64,000 nt of DNA from Hofstenia miamia (GCA_004352715.1 SCFE01000092.1:1237313-1301312), one strand, 5' to 3'; numbered from the stretch's first letter, positions 48,631-61,186 are shown. Numbers and translations: made by a program. The notes: a model not told the origin generated them from the letters alone.

Positions 48631-49630
48631 ATATGTATATATGTACCCAGTACAGCAAATCAAGACGCTTCAAATTTAATGCGACACTGCTAATTAAAGG
48701 AATATGTTCATAATCAATGGTAATTCATTATAAATAAATCATGCATGTTAACATTTCAAGTCCAATATATATAAGCATGAATGAATATGTGCTTATAATT
48801 CATCTATCTTTAGAAACATATTTTGAATTCTAAAAAATACTTTGAAATGAAATAAATTTGCTTTTCCATGGTTGGTTTTTTACGAAACTGAAAAAAACCC
48901 TTTTGTTTTTCACAAAAAAGGATTTACAAATCCAATGTAACAAATGTGTGTTAACTTGCTTACTCAACATCTCAATCTCTAGTTAATCATTTACAAGTAA
49001 ACTGTACTCCTAAAGACAGTGTTCTTAATAAGATTTGAATTTTTAACATACTAGAGTACTATTAAATCTACTAGTCAAGTATTTTTGCAGGCTAAGTCTA
49101 ATTTTATACGTTTAGGTATATTGCTGCTTGCCTGAGTTTGCATATATTTCGGAGGAAGATTATGTTATCTTAAAGATATTAATAATCGTGATCTATCAAA
49201 TGAAAGTATCAATAAGCCATTTTGTGTAGCTGTTTTTCTATCTTATAAGTACCGAAATTTAGCCAGATGAGAAATAACTAAGTAATTATACAACCACATT
49301 ATTGGATATGTTCAATACAGGCAAACTTAAAAATCAAAGTGAGAAGTTTAATCATTTTGTATTGTACTTGCATCATGTTCTTCATAAAAAAATTTTATCT
49401 CATGATGTTGCAAGCACTCTCATTCCAATCGGGGAAAATCACAAAGTTATTCCCGCCTACAATCCTAATAATTCGAAAGTGTAGGGGTCAATATTTATGC
49501 ATGGGATAAAATTTGCCAATAAATATCAGAAAAATGACATCAAAACAAAATAATAAATGAATTTCAAATATTCTGTTTTCCGCAACGTTATTCTTATGGT
49601 TTTAACGAAAAGAACAAATTATTTCTATTG
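47070..49630. other. Intergenic DNA with (AT)n arrays
   Basis: No gene recognised. (AT)n arrays occur at 48244-48272 and 48576-48630. Confidence 0.5.
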
Positions 49631-49636
49631 TAGTAA

Positions 49637-52557
49637 GTAAAGCTTTACTGTTTTTTTGCACATGTCATCAGTTCCAATTTAATGCAAAAATATAAATCAC
49701 ATTTTTTTGAAGGCAATTTAGAAGTACAAATAATGGTATTTTTTATTTGATGAAGTGCCATATGCAATGGTTTTAATGAATGCTTTGCTAAAAGCTGTGT
49801 GTAAAATTAATGGGCCATATTTTGAGAATATTAAGAAGTTGACGAAATATAGATTATGAACAAGTTTTTTTAATTTTTACAAGATAGCCGTCAGTTTGAT
49901 TTGGATTTATATGATAGCAAAAGAATTTATCAATATTCCTTCAATAAAATTTATCGTATTATGTTTGAGCCGTTCTGATAGGCTTACGAGCTTGTTCTTG
50001 ATATATACATACACCATTTAGCCATTAAAATATTAAAATATAATAGTTAGTATGATCATCATTAAAACAACGTAGTGACTCGCTTATGGCATCGATCAAA
50101 GTAACGTGATAGAGTTGATCACTCACTGTGGAGGAGGATTTAGAGATGCTTCCAATGTTTCTGGAAGAATGTCAAATTATTAAAAAAAGCCGCCAACAGA
50201 AGAAGGGGCATGAAGTATTTTATCCATAAAATGATTATTTGAACATTGCAAAATTATATATAGGTACATAATTTGTTTAGACAACAAGTATAATTAAGAC
50301 TTCGTTAAGATTTTCAATGAATAATTTCTTGTCTTTTTATGTTTCAGTTTGTGGCTTTTATTGCTTTTTCATATTTTTTAAAATTATTTTGCCTTGAAGA
50401 TATTCTTCATGAATGAATATAGCACTTTGAAATATTCTTGTTATTAATATATATGATATTGCTGCAGTCTTAATTACATAATGCCCAAATCGTTTGGCAT
50501 ATAATTATTTTATCTGAAAAATATTTTTGAAATTCAACAAAGTTGTGTGTTCACAGGACCCCTGAATATACATAGCAAGCATGTGTAAGAAAATGCTGAA
50601 TCCGCTACTGAATCATTAATTTTTCCATATTTCTTTTCAATAGCAAACACCACGTCACAATTATATGGAATGAAAAAGTTCATAGTTACGGCTCACAATG
50701 TTTGTAATTTGTGCTAAAAAATCTCTATCAACTTCACATTGGAGATGTAGGCTGCATTAGATATATTTGCAATCTAATCAAAAATAATAATAAAAAACAA
50801 TCTGGATACTTACAAATCAATGAATAATAACAAAAATATATGCATGCTTGGTATCTATCCATTTATCGGTTGTACACAAACAATACCCCGATATTTACAG
50901 TAGAATGAAAAATTACACTTGAAATAAACATAACCTTAAAGTTTGTCAAATAAAAATATCAAACAAAAAATTTTCACTAACAATTTGGAAGTAGGTATAT
51001 TAAGATAGCACGAGTAAACAATTTTCGTACAGCATCGCACCACAGAAATATTTCGTGTAATGCAAAACACAGCGTATAAATAAAACATTTAAAAAANGTA
51101 AAGCTTTACTGTTTTTTTGCACATGTCATCAGTTCCAATTTAATGCAAAAATATAAATCACATTTTTTTGAAGGCAATTTAGAAGTACAAATAATGGTAT
51201 TTTTTATTTGATGAAGTGCCATATGCAATGGTTTTAATGAATGCTTTGCTAAAAGCTGTGTGTAAAATTAATGGGCCATATTTTGAGAATATTAAGAAGT
51301 TGACGAAATATAGATTATGAACAAGTTTTTTTAATTTTTACAAGATAGCCGTCAGTTTGATTTGGATTTATATGATAGCAAAAGAATTTATCAATATTCC
51401 TTCAATAAAATTTATCGTATTATGTTTGAGCCGTTCTGATAGGCTTACGAGCTTGTTCTTGATATATACATACACCATTTAGCCATTAAAATATTAAAAT
51501 ATAATAGTTAGTATGATCATCATTAAAACAACGTAGTGACTCGCTTATGGCATCGATCAAAGTAACGTGATAGAGTTGATCACTCACTGTGGAGGAGGAT
51601 TTAGAGATGCTTCCAATGTTTCTGGAAGAATGTCAAATTATTAAAAAAAGCCGCCAACAGAAGAAGGGGCATGAAGTATTTTATCCATAAAATGATTATT
51701 TGAACATTGCAAAATTATATATAGGTACATAATTTGTTTAGACAACAAGTATAATTAAGACTTCGTTAAGATTTTCAATGAATAATTTCTTGTCTTTTTA
51801 TGTTTCAGTTTGTGGCTTTTATTGCTTTTTCATATTTTTTAAAATTATTTTGCCTTGAAGATATTCTTCATGAATGAATATAGCACTTTGAAATATTCTT
51901 GTTATTAATATATATGATATTGCTGCAGTCTTAATTACATAATGCCCAAATCGTTTGGCATATAATTATTTTATCTGAAAAATATTTTTGAAATTCAACA
52001 AAGTTGTGTGTTCACAGGACCCCTGAATATACATAGCAAGCATGTGTAAGAAAATGCTGAATCCGCTACTGAATCATTAATTTTTCCATATTTCTTTTCA
52101 ATAGCAAACACCACGTCACAATTATATGGAATGAAAAAGTTCATAGTTACGGCTCACAATGTTTGTAATTTGTGCTAAAAAATCTCTATCAACTTCACAT
52201 TGGAGATGTAGGCTGCATTAGATATATTTGCAATCTAATCAAAAATAATAATAAAAAACAATCTGGATACTTACAAATCAATGAATAATAACAAAAATAT
52301 ATGCATGCTTGGTATCTATCCATTTATCGGTTGTACACAAACAATACCCCGATATTTACAGTAGAATGAAAAATTACACTTGAAATAAACATAACCTTAA
52401 AGTTTGTCAAATAAAAATATCAAACAAAAAATTTTCACTAACAATTTGGAAGTAGGTATATTAAGATAGCACGAGTAAACAATTTTCGTACAGCATCGCA
52501 CCACAGAAATATTTCGTGTAATGCAAAACACAGCGTATAAATAAAACATTTAAAAAA
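49637..52557. repeat. Exact 1,460-bp direct repeat around a single N (assembly artefact)
   Basis: 49637-51096 and 51098-52557 match base for base at an offset of 1,461, separated only by the N at 51097. Perfect identity, an N at the seam and no transposon features point to an unmerged contig overlap and not a biological duplication. The unit itself is AT-rich with no recognisable gene. Confidence 0.9.
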
Positions 52558-52738
52558 ATTATCACAATATATGTATATATATATATATATATACTATTAT
52601 CCAAAAATCTTTGGAAAATTACTATCTTATATCTACTTTTTAAATTATTTTACTGTATTTCAAGCAATAATACAATTTTACTAGGGTAATTATGGTGCAG
52701 TTGTTGTAAGCTTCAAATAAAAAAACCGTTCGTTGTCT

Positions 52739-54028
52739 CTATCTGAATAGAATGAAAGTTGTGCGCAAATTATCTTTTATTAATCTCTCATCTCTTCCCA
52801 TTCTGTAGCCTTTTCTAAATAATTTTTTCTTTGGAAGCAATCCGAAGTCCTTACACATGTGGTTTATATGATAATGAAGAGCAAGATCAGGAAGATATAA
52901 TGTGCATCTCACAAATTCGATGTTCTCAAGAGCCCATTTATTAGTCATGGGACAATCATTTTCAACCATGTAGTAGTTATACTCAAAAATACTATCTTTC
53001 AGCAAGATTTTTTTAGCGGTACTTTGAAAATAGCGGTTAAAGTGGTTGCCTCTGTATGTTTCATTCGCAAAAGTAATTTGGGAGACATTCAGCGAAAAGG
53101 CAAATTTCAATAATGCAGTGTTGTTGACATAGAAATTGTTTAAGAAGACCATGTCTATTTTGTCTCTGCTATCATAAACCGTTATGAGATTTTGGCAAAA
53201 ATTTGAATCATAATCATTATTGACCATTCTAAAGCAACTGGCAGGCTCACTAAACTTAATTAAATCAGATTTCGCAGAGTTGAAAGATATCTGATTGCCA
53301 GATATTCCAATATGATGTCTTAACCACATTAAACTAGCAAAATCTTTGTTATTTGAGATGCGATTATCATCGATTTCAATGTCAATATTAGCAGACGATA
53401 TTAGATAATTAAAGTCCGTGTTTCCTTGGAATTTGTTTGAACGAAAGATTGCTCGACTGAAAATTTCCTCAACACCTTTCATATTAAACATTCTATCGAA
53501 ATATCTCATTGAATTAAAAGTAGAATCCGCAACATTAACTTTGAGTTTATCACAGTCTAAGTTGAAAAGAACATCACCTACCGCTTCACCAGCAAATGTA
53601 CCATTTGAAATGACCAGTTGACAGAATTTCGGAAAGGGAAGCCCTTTTTCTAGTGTGCTGAAAATACTGGAGTTATAAAGAAAATTGACATTTACTAAAG
53701 TAAGTTTATTGCATTTGATCAGCTGAGTACCTCTCGTTACTTCTAAATTCTTCAATATGAGGTGCATATCTTCTTTGAATTCTTTTGGCAGTGTTTCTGT
53801 GCTGAAATAAGAAAAATGGGTTTCATTCATGCCAGTTATCTCTACTTTTTCTTTGCTCATTTTGAGAAGAACTTCAGGATCTAACCAGCATTCAAACGGA
53901 TCGAGAACATACTCATACTCACCCATACTCTCTATCTGCTCTGGTGTGCATATCGCTATTTCGCTGGAAAACACTGGTTGGATAATTCCAAGCCAAAGAA
54001 GTAATAAAATATCAACTTTTAATGACAT
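52739..54028 (-). CDS. Secreted protein of unknown family, probable right-handed beta-helix
   Basis: Intact, intronless frame of 429 residues. The N-terminus (MSLKVDILLLLWLGIIQPVFSS) is a clear signal peptide with likely cleavage after residue 21-22. The body has about ten turns, each 22-30 residues, built on a hydrophobic-x-hydrophobic-x2-N/S-x-F-x2-N pattern: VADSTFNSM, RAIFRSNKFQGN, IDDNRISNN, ISGNQISFN, VNNDYDSN, LNNFYVNN, FANETYRGN, LKDSIFEYN, and a last VRCTLYLPD. Such periodicity is typical of parallel beta-helices, in which Asn and small residues line the turns. At least five N-glycosylation sequons and several Cys fit secretion. The C-terminus is basic. No catalytic motif of pectate-lyase-like enzymes is evident. 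I do not recognise the family. A TATA box and GATA sites lie upstream. It is the best-preserved non-transposon frame in the window. Confidence 0.8.
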   Translation of the reverse strand: MSLKVDILLLLWLGIIQPVFSSEIAICTPEQIESMGEYEYVLDPFECWLDPEVLLKMSKEKVEITGMNETHFSYFSTETLPKEFKEDMHLILKNLEVTRGTQLIKCNKLTLVNVNFLYNSSIFSTLEKGLPFPKFCQLVISNGTFAGEAVGDVLFNLDCDKLKVNVADSTFNSMRYFDRMFNMKGVEEIFSRAIFRSNKFQGNTDFNYLISSANIDIEIDDNRISNNKDFASLMWLRHHIGISGNQISFNSAKSDLIKFSEPASCFRMVNNDYDSNFCQNLITVYDSRDKIDMVFLNNFYVNNTALLKFAFSLNVSQITFANETYRGNHFNRYFQSTAKKILLKDSIFEYNYYMVENDCPMTNKWALENIEFVRCTLYLPDLALHYHINHMCKDFGLLPKKKLFRKGYRMGRDERLIKDNLRTTFILFR

Positions 54029-54072
54029 GGTAAAGCTAACAAATTAGTAGTAGCTTAATATTGTTGTTTGCT

Positions 54073-54103
54073 ATGCATATATATAGGACTAAGATATGAT
54101 AAG
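54073..54103 (-). promoter_or_regulatory. TATA box and GATA sites upstream of the beta-helix gene
   Basis: Read toward the gene, CTATATATATGCAT (54086-54073) lies about 45 bases before the ATG at 54028. Just upstream is CTTATCATATCTT (54103-54091), holding two GATA-type sites in reverse. GATA factors often drive endoderm or gut genes in animals; tissue here is inference. Confidence 0.5.
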
Positions 54104-54343
54104 GTTCTTAAGCAATTCAACAGCCATCACTTGTCAAAGGTTATCGAGTAAGCTATTAGCTGAACAAACGCTATTGACACGACCAATAAATCAGAGGTGA
54201 CACAAGCTCCATTTTCTGCATTCATTTAAAGATCTTTTACCAAAATTCATATAATTAATGAGATTTATTTCAATGGGCACATCAGCTTATGCAAATAACA
54301 GGCAATATGGTGACATCCTCGAATAAAACCTGCATACGTCTAG

Positions 54344-54676
54344 CAGAGTTCTCAGATTTCGGGTCTCTGGTCAGGGTTGGGTCCAATTTTGATCAATTTC
54401 GGGTTTTGGGTGGGTTCGGGTTCTTGGGAAATGCTCAAAATCAATATTTTCAAATATTCGTAAATCCAACTTTTTGTTTGTTTAGACCTGATATATAATT
54501 TTGGTTCAATTTTAAGCTGTTTAGCTAATTCAAGAAAAAATAGGTCTTTTTTAAGTGTGTTTTAAACAATTTTGGTATGGTTCAGAAAATAATCGGGTCG
54601 CTTTCAGGTCCAATTTCGAAAATGTTTGAACTTCGGGTCCGGTTTCGGATCCAAAAGGCAGACCCGATGAGAACTG
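54344..54676. mobile_element. hAT-type MITE with GGGTC-rich arms
   Basis: Left end CAGAGTTCTCAGATTTCGGG; right end inward CAGTTCTCATCGGGTC. The flanks ACGTCTAG and TCGCCTAG agree at 6 of 8 bases, a decayed 8-bp duplication. The interior has repeated TTCGGGT/GGGTC motifs and no gene. Length 333 bp. It lies just beyond the promoter of the beta-helix gene. Confidence 0.65.
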
Positions 54677-55069
54677 TCGCCTAGCTCTTGAGCAAACATC
54701 ATAAATTAGATTCTGACTATGTAAAACTTTAATAGAGTTAAGATCCTATTGAAATAAAATTTACAGATTTATTGTACAGTGCGTGATGTGTTCCTACCAA
54801 ATGAAATATAATGCTTCCACACATTTACATGTAAGTTCATTTGAGTTCTTGCATGTTTCACATTGTGGAAACAATGTTTATATTCATTTTTGTCTGGAAA
54901 CACAATGTCTACATAATGATTTTCTGTAGTTTTGCATTTAATAGTTTACATTTTACAAAGCAGATTCAAAAAATCATGTGAGATGAAATAGTTTACTTCA
55001 GCAGCACTAATCTATATACATATTTATACTCATAGTAAGACAGTAAGAACTATTTTATGAGGACATATT

Positions 55070-56220
55070 TCGAGTGTCGTTATCAGTACAAAACAATATG
55101 GTGGCAAAAACAATGCTTATGATTTTCAAATTGTAGTTCCTAGATCTTATACGACGTTTAGTTTTTGACGTAATGGTTTATTTAATAAATTCTCCTTAGT
55201 TTCATTTATGATTACAATCTGCAATTTTTGTACGCTTGGTTTTTCTTATAATAGTAGTTTTCCTCTTAAGTGTATGTTAATGGCAATATATTTCATATTG
55301 ATCTGTCCTTGCATGTACTCTCAACTTCGGTATTTTCGTTTCCCCAATGTATGAACATTCACGTTTATTATATTTATATACGCATTAGGAAATTGTAGGC
55401 GTTGGAATGGGGTCATTGTTTTTGAGAAAATGCGATTTCTTCAGATTTTAGAATATTGGGCTAATCTTGACACTAAGTTGTTGGTTACATTGTCGGATCT
55501 TCTTTGGTTGCTGAATTGGATATAATGTACGGTAGTTGTCAAGTTATTCTCTCTTGGAATTGATTTTTTCTTGGTTGTGGTGTATTACTAAATATTCTGT
55601 TAATTTCCGACTTAATCATTTTATGTAGATCTCCATTTTACAACAGCATGTTCGATATTGTTTCATACAATGAGCATGTAAGAAATGCTCGATTTAAGAT
55701 AGCTATATCACATTTAATTTTATGAATAAACTCAGAATGTGATATCAATGAAATATAAAGTCCAGTATTTGTGGATTTTTTTATGTCAATTTGTTATTTA
55801 ATCATTTTTAGTTTTAAGAATTTCAACATCTGCGAAATTTAATCTTTCATTTTGTATTCATCAAATGTAAATTTTAAAGATGGATCTTTTCATTTTTCAC
55901 CACACAATGCGCACAAAGTGTCAATTGACATTAACAATTTATCAGGATCTGCAAGTTTTCAATGTGACTATACCTCAAAACTAACATTGCAATTTTTTGA
56001 ATTTGGTTGTGCCTTATTAATTTTCTTAATTTTTTCTAGGAATTCGGCTGTTGTTGAAATGCTAAGCTCTGATGAAACAAATGATTTAAGAATTTATCAA
56101 GACAACATGCTAAATTAAATGTTTTATTATTAAGCATGCTAAGAATTGATCGAAATGGTGGTTTTTCGTGATCCTTGTGAATCTTGACCAAACCATATAA
56201 TCTCGCAAGTTGGGGCCAAT
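55070..56220 (-). pseudogene. Penelope-like retroelement remnant (RT plus GIY-YIG)
   Basis: The minus strand starts with PQLARLYGLVKIHKDHEKPP at about 56160-56220, the typical Penelope RT entry (LYGLPKIHK...RPIVS), then FRSILSMLNNKTFNLA. NSAEFLEKIKKI and NVSFEV follow near 55970-56060. Much of the RT core is missing or unreadable. Near 55320-55370, ECSYIGETKIPKLRVHAR carries the YIG half of the GIY-YIG nuclease. At 55068-55088, ATTTCGAGTGTCGTTATCAG resembles the 3' motif of the copy at 29.35 kb. Frames change repeatedly, so the element is dead. Confidence 0.65.
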
Positions 56221-56486
56221 ACTTCTAATGTTGTTGTACATATTTCTACAAATATGTTTTAGCTCATACATATTCAACAACTTTTTGATAAAATTTTGTT
56301 AGTCAACTAAAAATGTAATGAATGTGAAAGTCATACATTGAGGAAACGAAAAGATATTTGGAATGCAAAATTTCAGAACACACACAAAATAAAAATATAT
56401 TGTCACAAACGGGCACCTAAGAGAAAAACTTTACAATTTTGATAAAAGCCAAGTATACAAAAATTGCAGAAACTATAATAATAATT

Positions 56487-56487
<1 letters not shown>

Positions 56488-56544
<57 letters not shown>

Positions 56545-56580
56545 TATATATATATATAAGTTATATATATATATATATAT
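56488..56580. repeat. (AT)n microsatellites abutting a hAT 3' end
   Basis: Two long TA runs. The second (about 56561-56580) directly borders the hAT terminus AGTGGCGGTGCG. Confidence 0.9.
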
Positions 56581-57377
56581 AGTGGCGGTGCGATGCTGTA
56601 GTAGTTGCATAGGCAAAATTTTAGAAACATTGGGAAGGGAAAGGTTAACTAACTTATTTCTGAAATATAATAAAAATAAGATATGTAATGTATTTGCAAT
56701 ATGTAATATCATAGATGCATTAGAAAATTAAAATCGATGCATTAGCAAATGTACTAAATGTAAAAGTGCATTTCACTTATAAAGTAGTTCAATTAGCCTA
56801 TTTTTCTTACAGAATNTATATACAGTGGTCGTGCGTGGCTGTAGAAGTTGTATAGGCAAAATTTTGCAAACGTTGTGAAGTGAAAAGGTAACTAACTTAT
56901 TTCTGAAATATAATAAAAATAAAATGTATAATGTATTTGCAATATGTAATACCATAGATGCAATAGAAAATTAAAATCGATGCATTAGCAAATGTAGTAA
57001 TTGTAAAAGCACATTTCACTTATAAAGTAGTTCAATTCGCCTATTCTTACAAAATTTGTCAATAACTTTTTCAAATAAACCATGTTTATTACAAAGGTTT
57101 ATCAAAATTTCATTTTCTATTGAAAGAAGTGCTAAATTGGAAAGTCTTTCTTGGCCCATAGTATTTCTTTTATAATTTTTGATTCTGCCAAGAGCTGAAA
57201 AATTTCTTTCCGATGTGCTAGTTGTAACTGGTATAGTGCACATAAAATGACACAGTAACGTCAAATTTGGAAAAACATTTAAAAGGTTGAAACTATCAAG
57301 ATAGTCTATTATTTTGCACAGTGATTTATCTTGAAATTCAGCTGTTGTGTACATCACAATTAATTCATTTTTTAATC
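56581..57377 (-). mobile_element. Two stitched copies of a hAT transposon 3' end
   Basis: 56581-56815 is identical by eye to 58072-58306. After an N at 56816, 56817-57377 is a diverged copy of the same end plus the transposase C-terminus. Its minus-strand frame 57357-57016 (113 codons) reads FMCTIPVTTSTSERNFSALG, then YKRNTMGQERLSNLALLSIE, the hAT dimerisation domain. The terminus CAGTGGTCGTGCG (56824 on) abuts (AT)n, as in the other copies. A second N lies at 57378. At least one N join is an assembly artefact. Confidence 0.75.
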
Positions 57378-57559
57378 NATATATATATATGTATATATTC
57401 TAGCATAACCATAGAGTAAACCAAGTTATAGCATTCTGAACAATTCGTATCTACTATTGAGTAGGCAAGGAAATTCCATTCACCATAATTTAGAGCGTAG
57501 TTAGCGTGAGAAAATATTAGTACTTTCAGCAAACAATGTAAAATTAACTAGAAATCGAG

Positions 57560-57840
57560 AATACATAGTAGCTAATTTTGTATGCACGAGAAAGTGGAGA
57601 AATGAGAATTAACGTGGCAATTACACCTGGAGCGATGCAGGCAAGCAGTCATCAAATTAATAGAACTGACATCACTGGATCAGCTAGACCCCGGAAAGGA
57701 ACGGGCTTGAGTAGGGTTAGACTCCCGAGCCGACCTACGGGGAATACCCCACTACGCAACCCCCTCAGCTCCGTAGCAAGTTTAGCTGCTCATGACGATC
57801 TAATAATGTATCGAGGCAAATGAGTATAACGACTGTACCG
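57560..57840. other. GC-richer island of unknown nature
   Basis: A stretch clearly less AT-rich than its surroundings (GACCCCGGAAAGGAACGGG..., CTCCCGAGCCGACC). An 81-codon frame (57578-57823) has Arg/Pro/Ser bias and no recognisable domain. GGTTAGACTCC is a weak match to a tRNA B box, so a tRNA-derived SINE is conceivable, but the A box and tail are not convincing. Confidence 0.25.
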
Positions 57841-58071
57841 AGCAGCAACTAAAATTTTCTTATCTGATCGCGCCCTATTTCTTGCCCTATTTCTACCATA
57901 AGTAATCAACAAACAACATGACTAAATTATAACTACAAACCCTGCCAACTGCAGAACTAAAATAATGTTTACACATGACGTCAGCAAGCATGATACGGAT
58001 TGGATGGCTTTAGCATAGCACTATATATATATGTATATATATATATATACATATAAATATATATATATATA

Positions 58072-60300
58072 GTGGCGGTGCGATGCTGTAGTAGTTGCAT
58101 AGGCAAAATTTTAGAAACATTGGGAAGGGAAAGGTTAACTAACTTATTTCTGAAATATAATAAAAATAAGATATGTAATGTATTTGCAATATGTAATATC
58201 ATAGATGCATTAGAAAATTAAAATCGATGCATTAGCAAATGTACTAAATGTAAAAGTGCATTTCACTTATAAAGTAGTTCAATTAGCCTATTTTTCTTAC
58301 AGAATTCGTCAATAACTTTTCAAATAAACCATAGTTATTACGAAGATTTATCAATATTTCTTTTTCTATTGTAAGAAGTGCTAAATTTTAAAGTCTTCCT
58401 TGGCCCATAGTATTTCTTTTATAATTTTTGATTCTGCCAAGAGCTTAAAAATTTCTTTCCGATGTGCTATTTGTAACTGGTATAAAATGACCATTTAGAA
58501 GGTTGAAACTATCAAGATATTCCATAATTTTCCACAGTGATTTATTTTGAAATTCAGCTGTTGTGTACATCACAATTAATTCAATTTTCAATCGTGTAAA
58601 AACAAGCAACAAAGGAAAGTTGGTTTGCAGGCTTTTAAATACGTCTTCGGGAAACGCTTTGCCATAATTGCGCTTTTTCTACATTGAAAAGTTCTAAGAA
58701 CTTGAAATTATCGAGACATTCGAATCGTGATTTAATTTGCATTGAAGCTACATCAAATATTTCATTAAAAAGTTGTTTGTATTCGGTCATAAGATCAATG
58801 TTCCGTTTTTTGTTTTAAATATAATCATTTAAATAATTAAAATATTTACCAAATTTTTCACGCTCAGTACAAAGAAAATTTCTCAAATCTAATATTTTTT
58901 CATGACAGTATTGAATATCAAATCATTTTTTGAAGAATATCGAATACAATATCAGTTGAAAATACAATATTGTTGAAAACACTTTTAAAAGAAAGCAAAA
59001 TTTATAGTCTTTCATATTGTGAACAAAACCTGATGCTTGACAGATTGTTTCCCAATCAATTGGTTGTTCAAGGATTTCATTGAAACATGTAAGAAAATCA
59101 TCAAATTTATCATAAACCGTGCTCACAATTCGTGATGAAAAATTCAATGGTGTAAAAGTGGATCGAGGAAGACGCTTTCCAACAATTTCATCTAGTTTAG
59201 CTGTTCTCTTTGTTGAACGAGAAAAAATGAAGCCATTCCAGTTAGAGTTGAAAAAAATATCTTGCATTCTTTGTTGAATTTAAGACAATCCTTAAGACTA
59301 AATTTAATACATGTGAAGAACAGTGAACAAATAGCACATTTCCACAAGCTTGCAGGCGATTTATTTTAGAAGCCATGACTAACTCTGTGCAATCAACTTT
59401 TTTTTACGTTGAAAATCATCCAATGACTTTGAACGCATTGTTCAAGGCTATCTGCAGATTTGTCAGAGGCCACATTTACAAATCCAACAAATCTCTCCAC
59501 TAGGTTGTTTTGCCTCATATAACGGTAAACAATTGATAACTGGGAAATATTGCTGACATCACTGGTCTCATCCACAATGACTACTACAAACTTAGTATGC
59601 GAAATTTCACTTTTTATTTGATCAGTAGTAATTTATGCTAAGCAACCAATTATATCAATTTGGGTAGATTTAGACAATCTAGAAAAAATGGTGGCATTCT
59701 CAAAGTGATTTTGCAAACAGGGATCATATTCTTTTAATAGGCATGCTAGTTCAATATAATTGCCACGATTATTTGAAGTAAAAGCCTCATCATGTCCGCG
59801 AAAACTTAACTCTTGCTTTCCAAGGAAACGGCATACAATATCAATAAATCGCTTGAAAATTTCTCGATTTCGTGCTACCTTGTCATTGTTTAATAGACCA
59901 ATTTAAACCTGCATCCAAGTCTAGTTCTATTTGTTGATTTCCAAAGGCACTCAAAAACATGAAATTTCATGTATTTTTGGGGCACTAGAAAGGGTTTTCA
60001 AGTCGACATATCCAGCACTGTTCTAAAGTCCTTTTTCAACATTAAATAGTAAACATGGTCAACAAAAAAGACGTTGATTACTACTGGCTGTAAGCCATTT
60101 AAATCGTTCAAAATACGTTCTAGTAAAATGACGCGCGTATTTTTTTCCTTTTGAACTAAATACTTGTACAAGATTATTTAATTCAGGTTGAGGTCTGCCA
60201 TTTGAGCACACTTTAATTCTTTCATTAAAATTTAGTCTAGAAAAAGGGCTTTCTAATAATTCTTTAATATACACAAGTTTGCTAAGTTGGAGTTTTCATT
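58072..60300 (-). pseudogene. hAT transposase, DUF4371/ZMYM1-like (degenerate)
   Basis: Reading the minus strand: a TTF-type zinc-finger segment with ARHFTRTYFERFKWLTASS and QRLFC (60120-60060); NREIFKRFIDIVCRFLGKQE and LSFRGHDEAFTSNNRGNYIE (about 59870-59760); a DDE-core segment VDETSDVSNISQLSIVYRYM (59580-59515); CQASGFVHNMKDYKF (about 59050-58990) after NFSSRIVSTVYDKFDDF; and the C-terminal dimerisation region near 58300-58480 in broken frames. This order is that of hAT proteins related to vertebrate ZMYM1. Stops and frameshifts occur throughout. The 3' terminus AGTGGCGGTGCG abuts (AT)n at 58070. The 5' terminus was not identified. Confidence 0.85.
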
Positions 60301-60304
60301 TATC

Positions 60305-61030
60305 ATTCTAATGTGTAATCAGTGAAATCAGTACAGGATCTAGAAATACATTATATTAAATTTTATGATTTCCTAGATTGCGTACACCAGAGTTGTATAG
60401 TAATCAGCCTATTGATGAAATATGGAACTGGTTTAACTAGATCGCCAGAAAATATTTTTGACCCTTGATATATAATATAATTGCAGAACTCAGCTCAATT
60501 GAAATTGCAATGAGAAATATTTTAGGGTACATGAATTTACATATAATAAATACATTGCTCACCTAACCATAAGCTGCTATTAATAAGCTGACTAAGAAAC
60601 TGTTTCTTGTTGGCCATGAGCATTCAGTAAACTAATGCCCATATTCCACAGCTTTTGTCTAGCATTGATGAGCCGCCTTTGCAATAGCAGGCTCATAAAC
60701 ACTTTCAACCAGGGCTGCGTGTTGTGTGCATGACACAGTATGAGCTTGTCTGTATTACTGCTACTAACTGTTTCAGCTGCTAAAATAGTTTAAAATTATG
60801 CCCACTCCCAACTCTTAAATAAATGTAATATATGTAGAGTGAACTGCTACTATCAATGCAAAATGTTATAATGATGCTGACTTAGCTATCATTGATAAGT
60901 CATCGCATTCTAATTGGATGCTTTAATTAAATGGATGCTTCCAATAAATTTTCTTTTCTATCAGGCCCGTAGCCAGCATTATCACCTAAGGGGGTCAATG
61001 AGCATTTAGGAGAGGTTGATGGGAATTTAT
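60305..61030. other. Intergenic DNA with a possible hAT end
   Basis: No gene recognised. CAGGCCCGTAGCCAGCATTA at 60962 resembles the end of hAT-type MITEs, but the partner end is not seen; the following (AT)n array may have replaced it. Confidence 0.35.
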
Positions 61031-61038
61031 ATTTATGG

Positions 61039-61088
61039 AACATATATATATATATATGTATATATATGGGAACATATATGCACATATA

Positions 61089-61132
<44 letters not shown>

Positions 61133-61153
61133 AACATATATATATATATATGC

Positions 61154-61186
<33 letters not shown>

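Noticed and set aside
48486-48713. Open frames made of Ile-Tyr repeats over (AT)n arrays, also at 17134, 18421, 56403, 57981 and 60927
   Set aside because: They are translations of microsatellites with no other protein character.
49637-52557. Recent segmental duplication
   Set aside because: Perfect identity with a single N at the join is better explained by an unmerged assembly overlap.
54289-54498. 69-codon plus-strand frame with Gly/Phe-rich repeats
   Set aside because: It lies in the GGGTC-rich hAT MITE and has no protein homology.
57578-57823. 81-codon frame and possible tRNA-derived SINE in the GC-richer island
   Set aside because: The B-box match is weak, the A box is not convincing and no tail or target duplication is visible.
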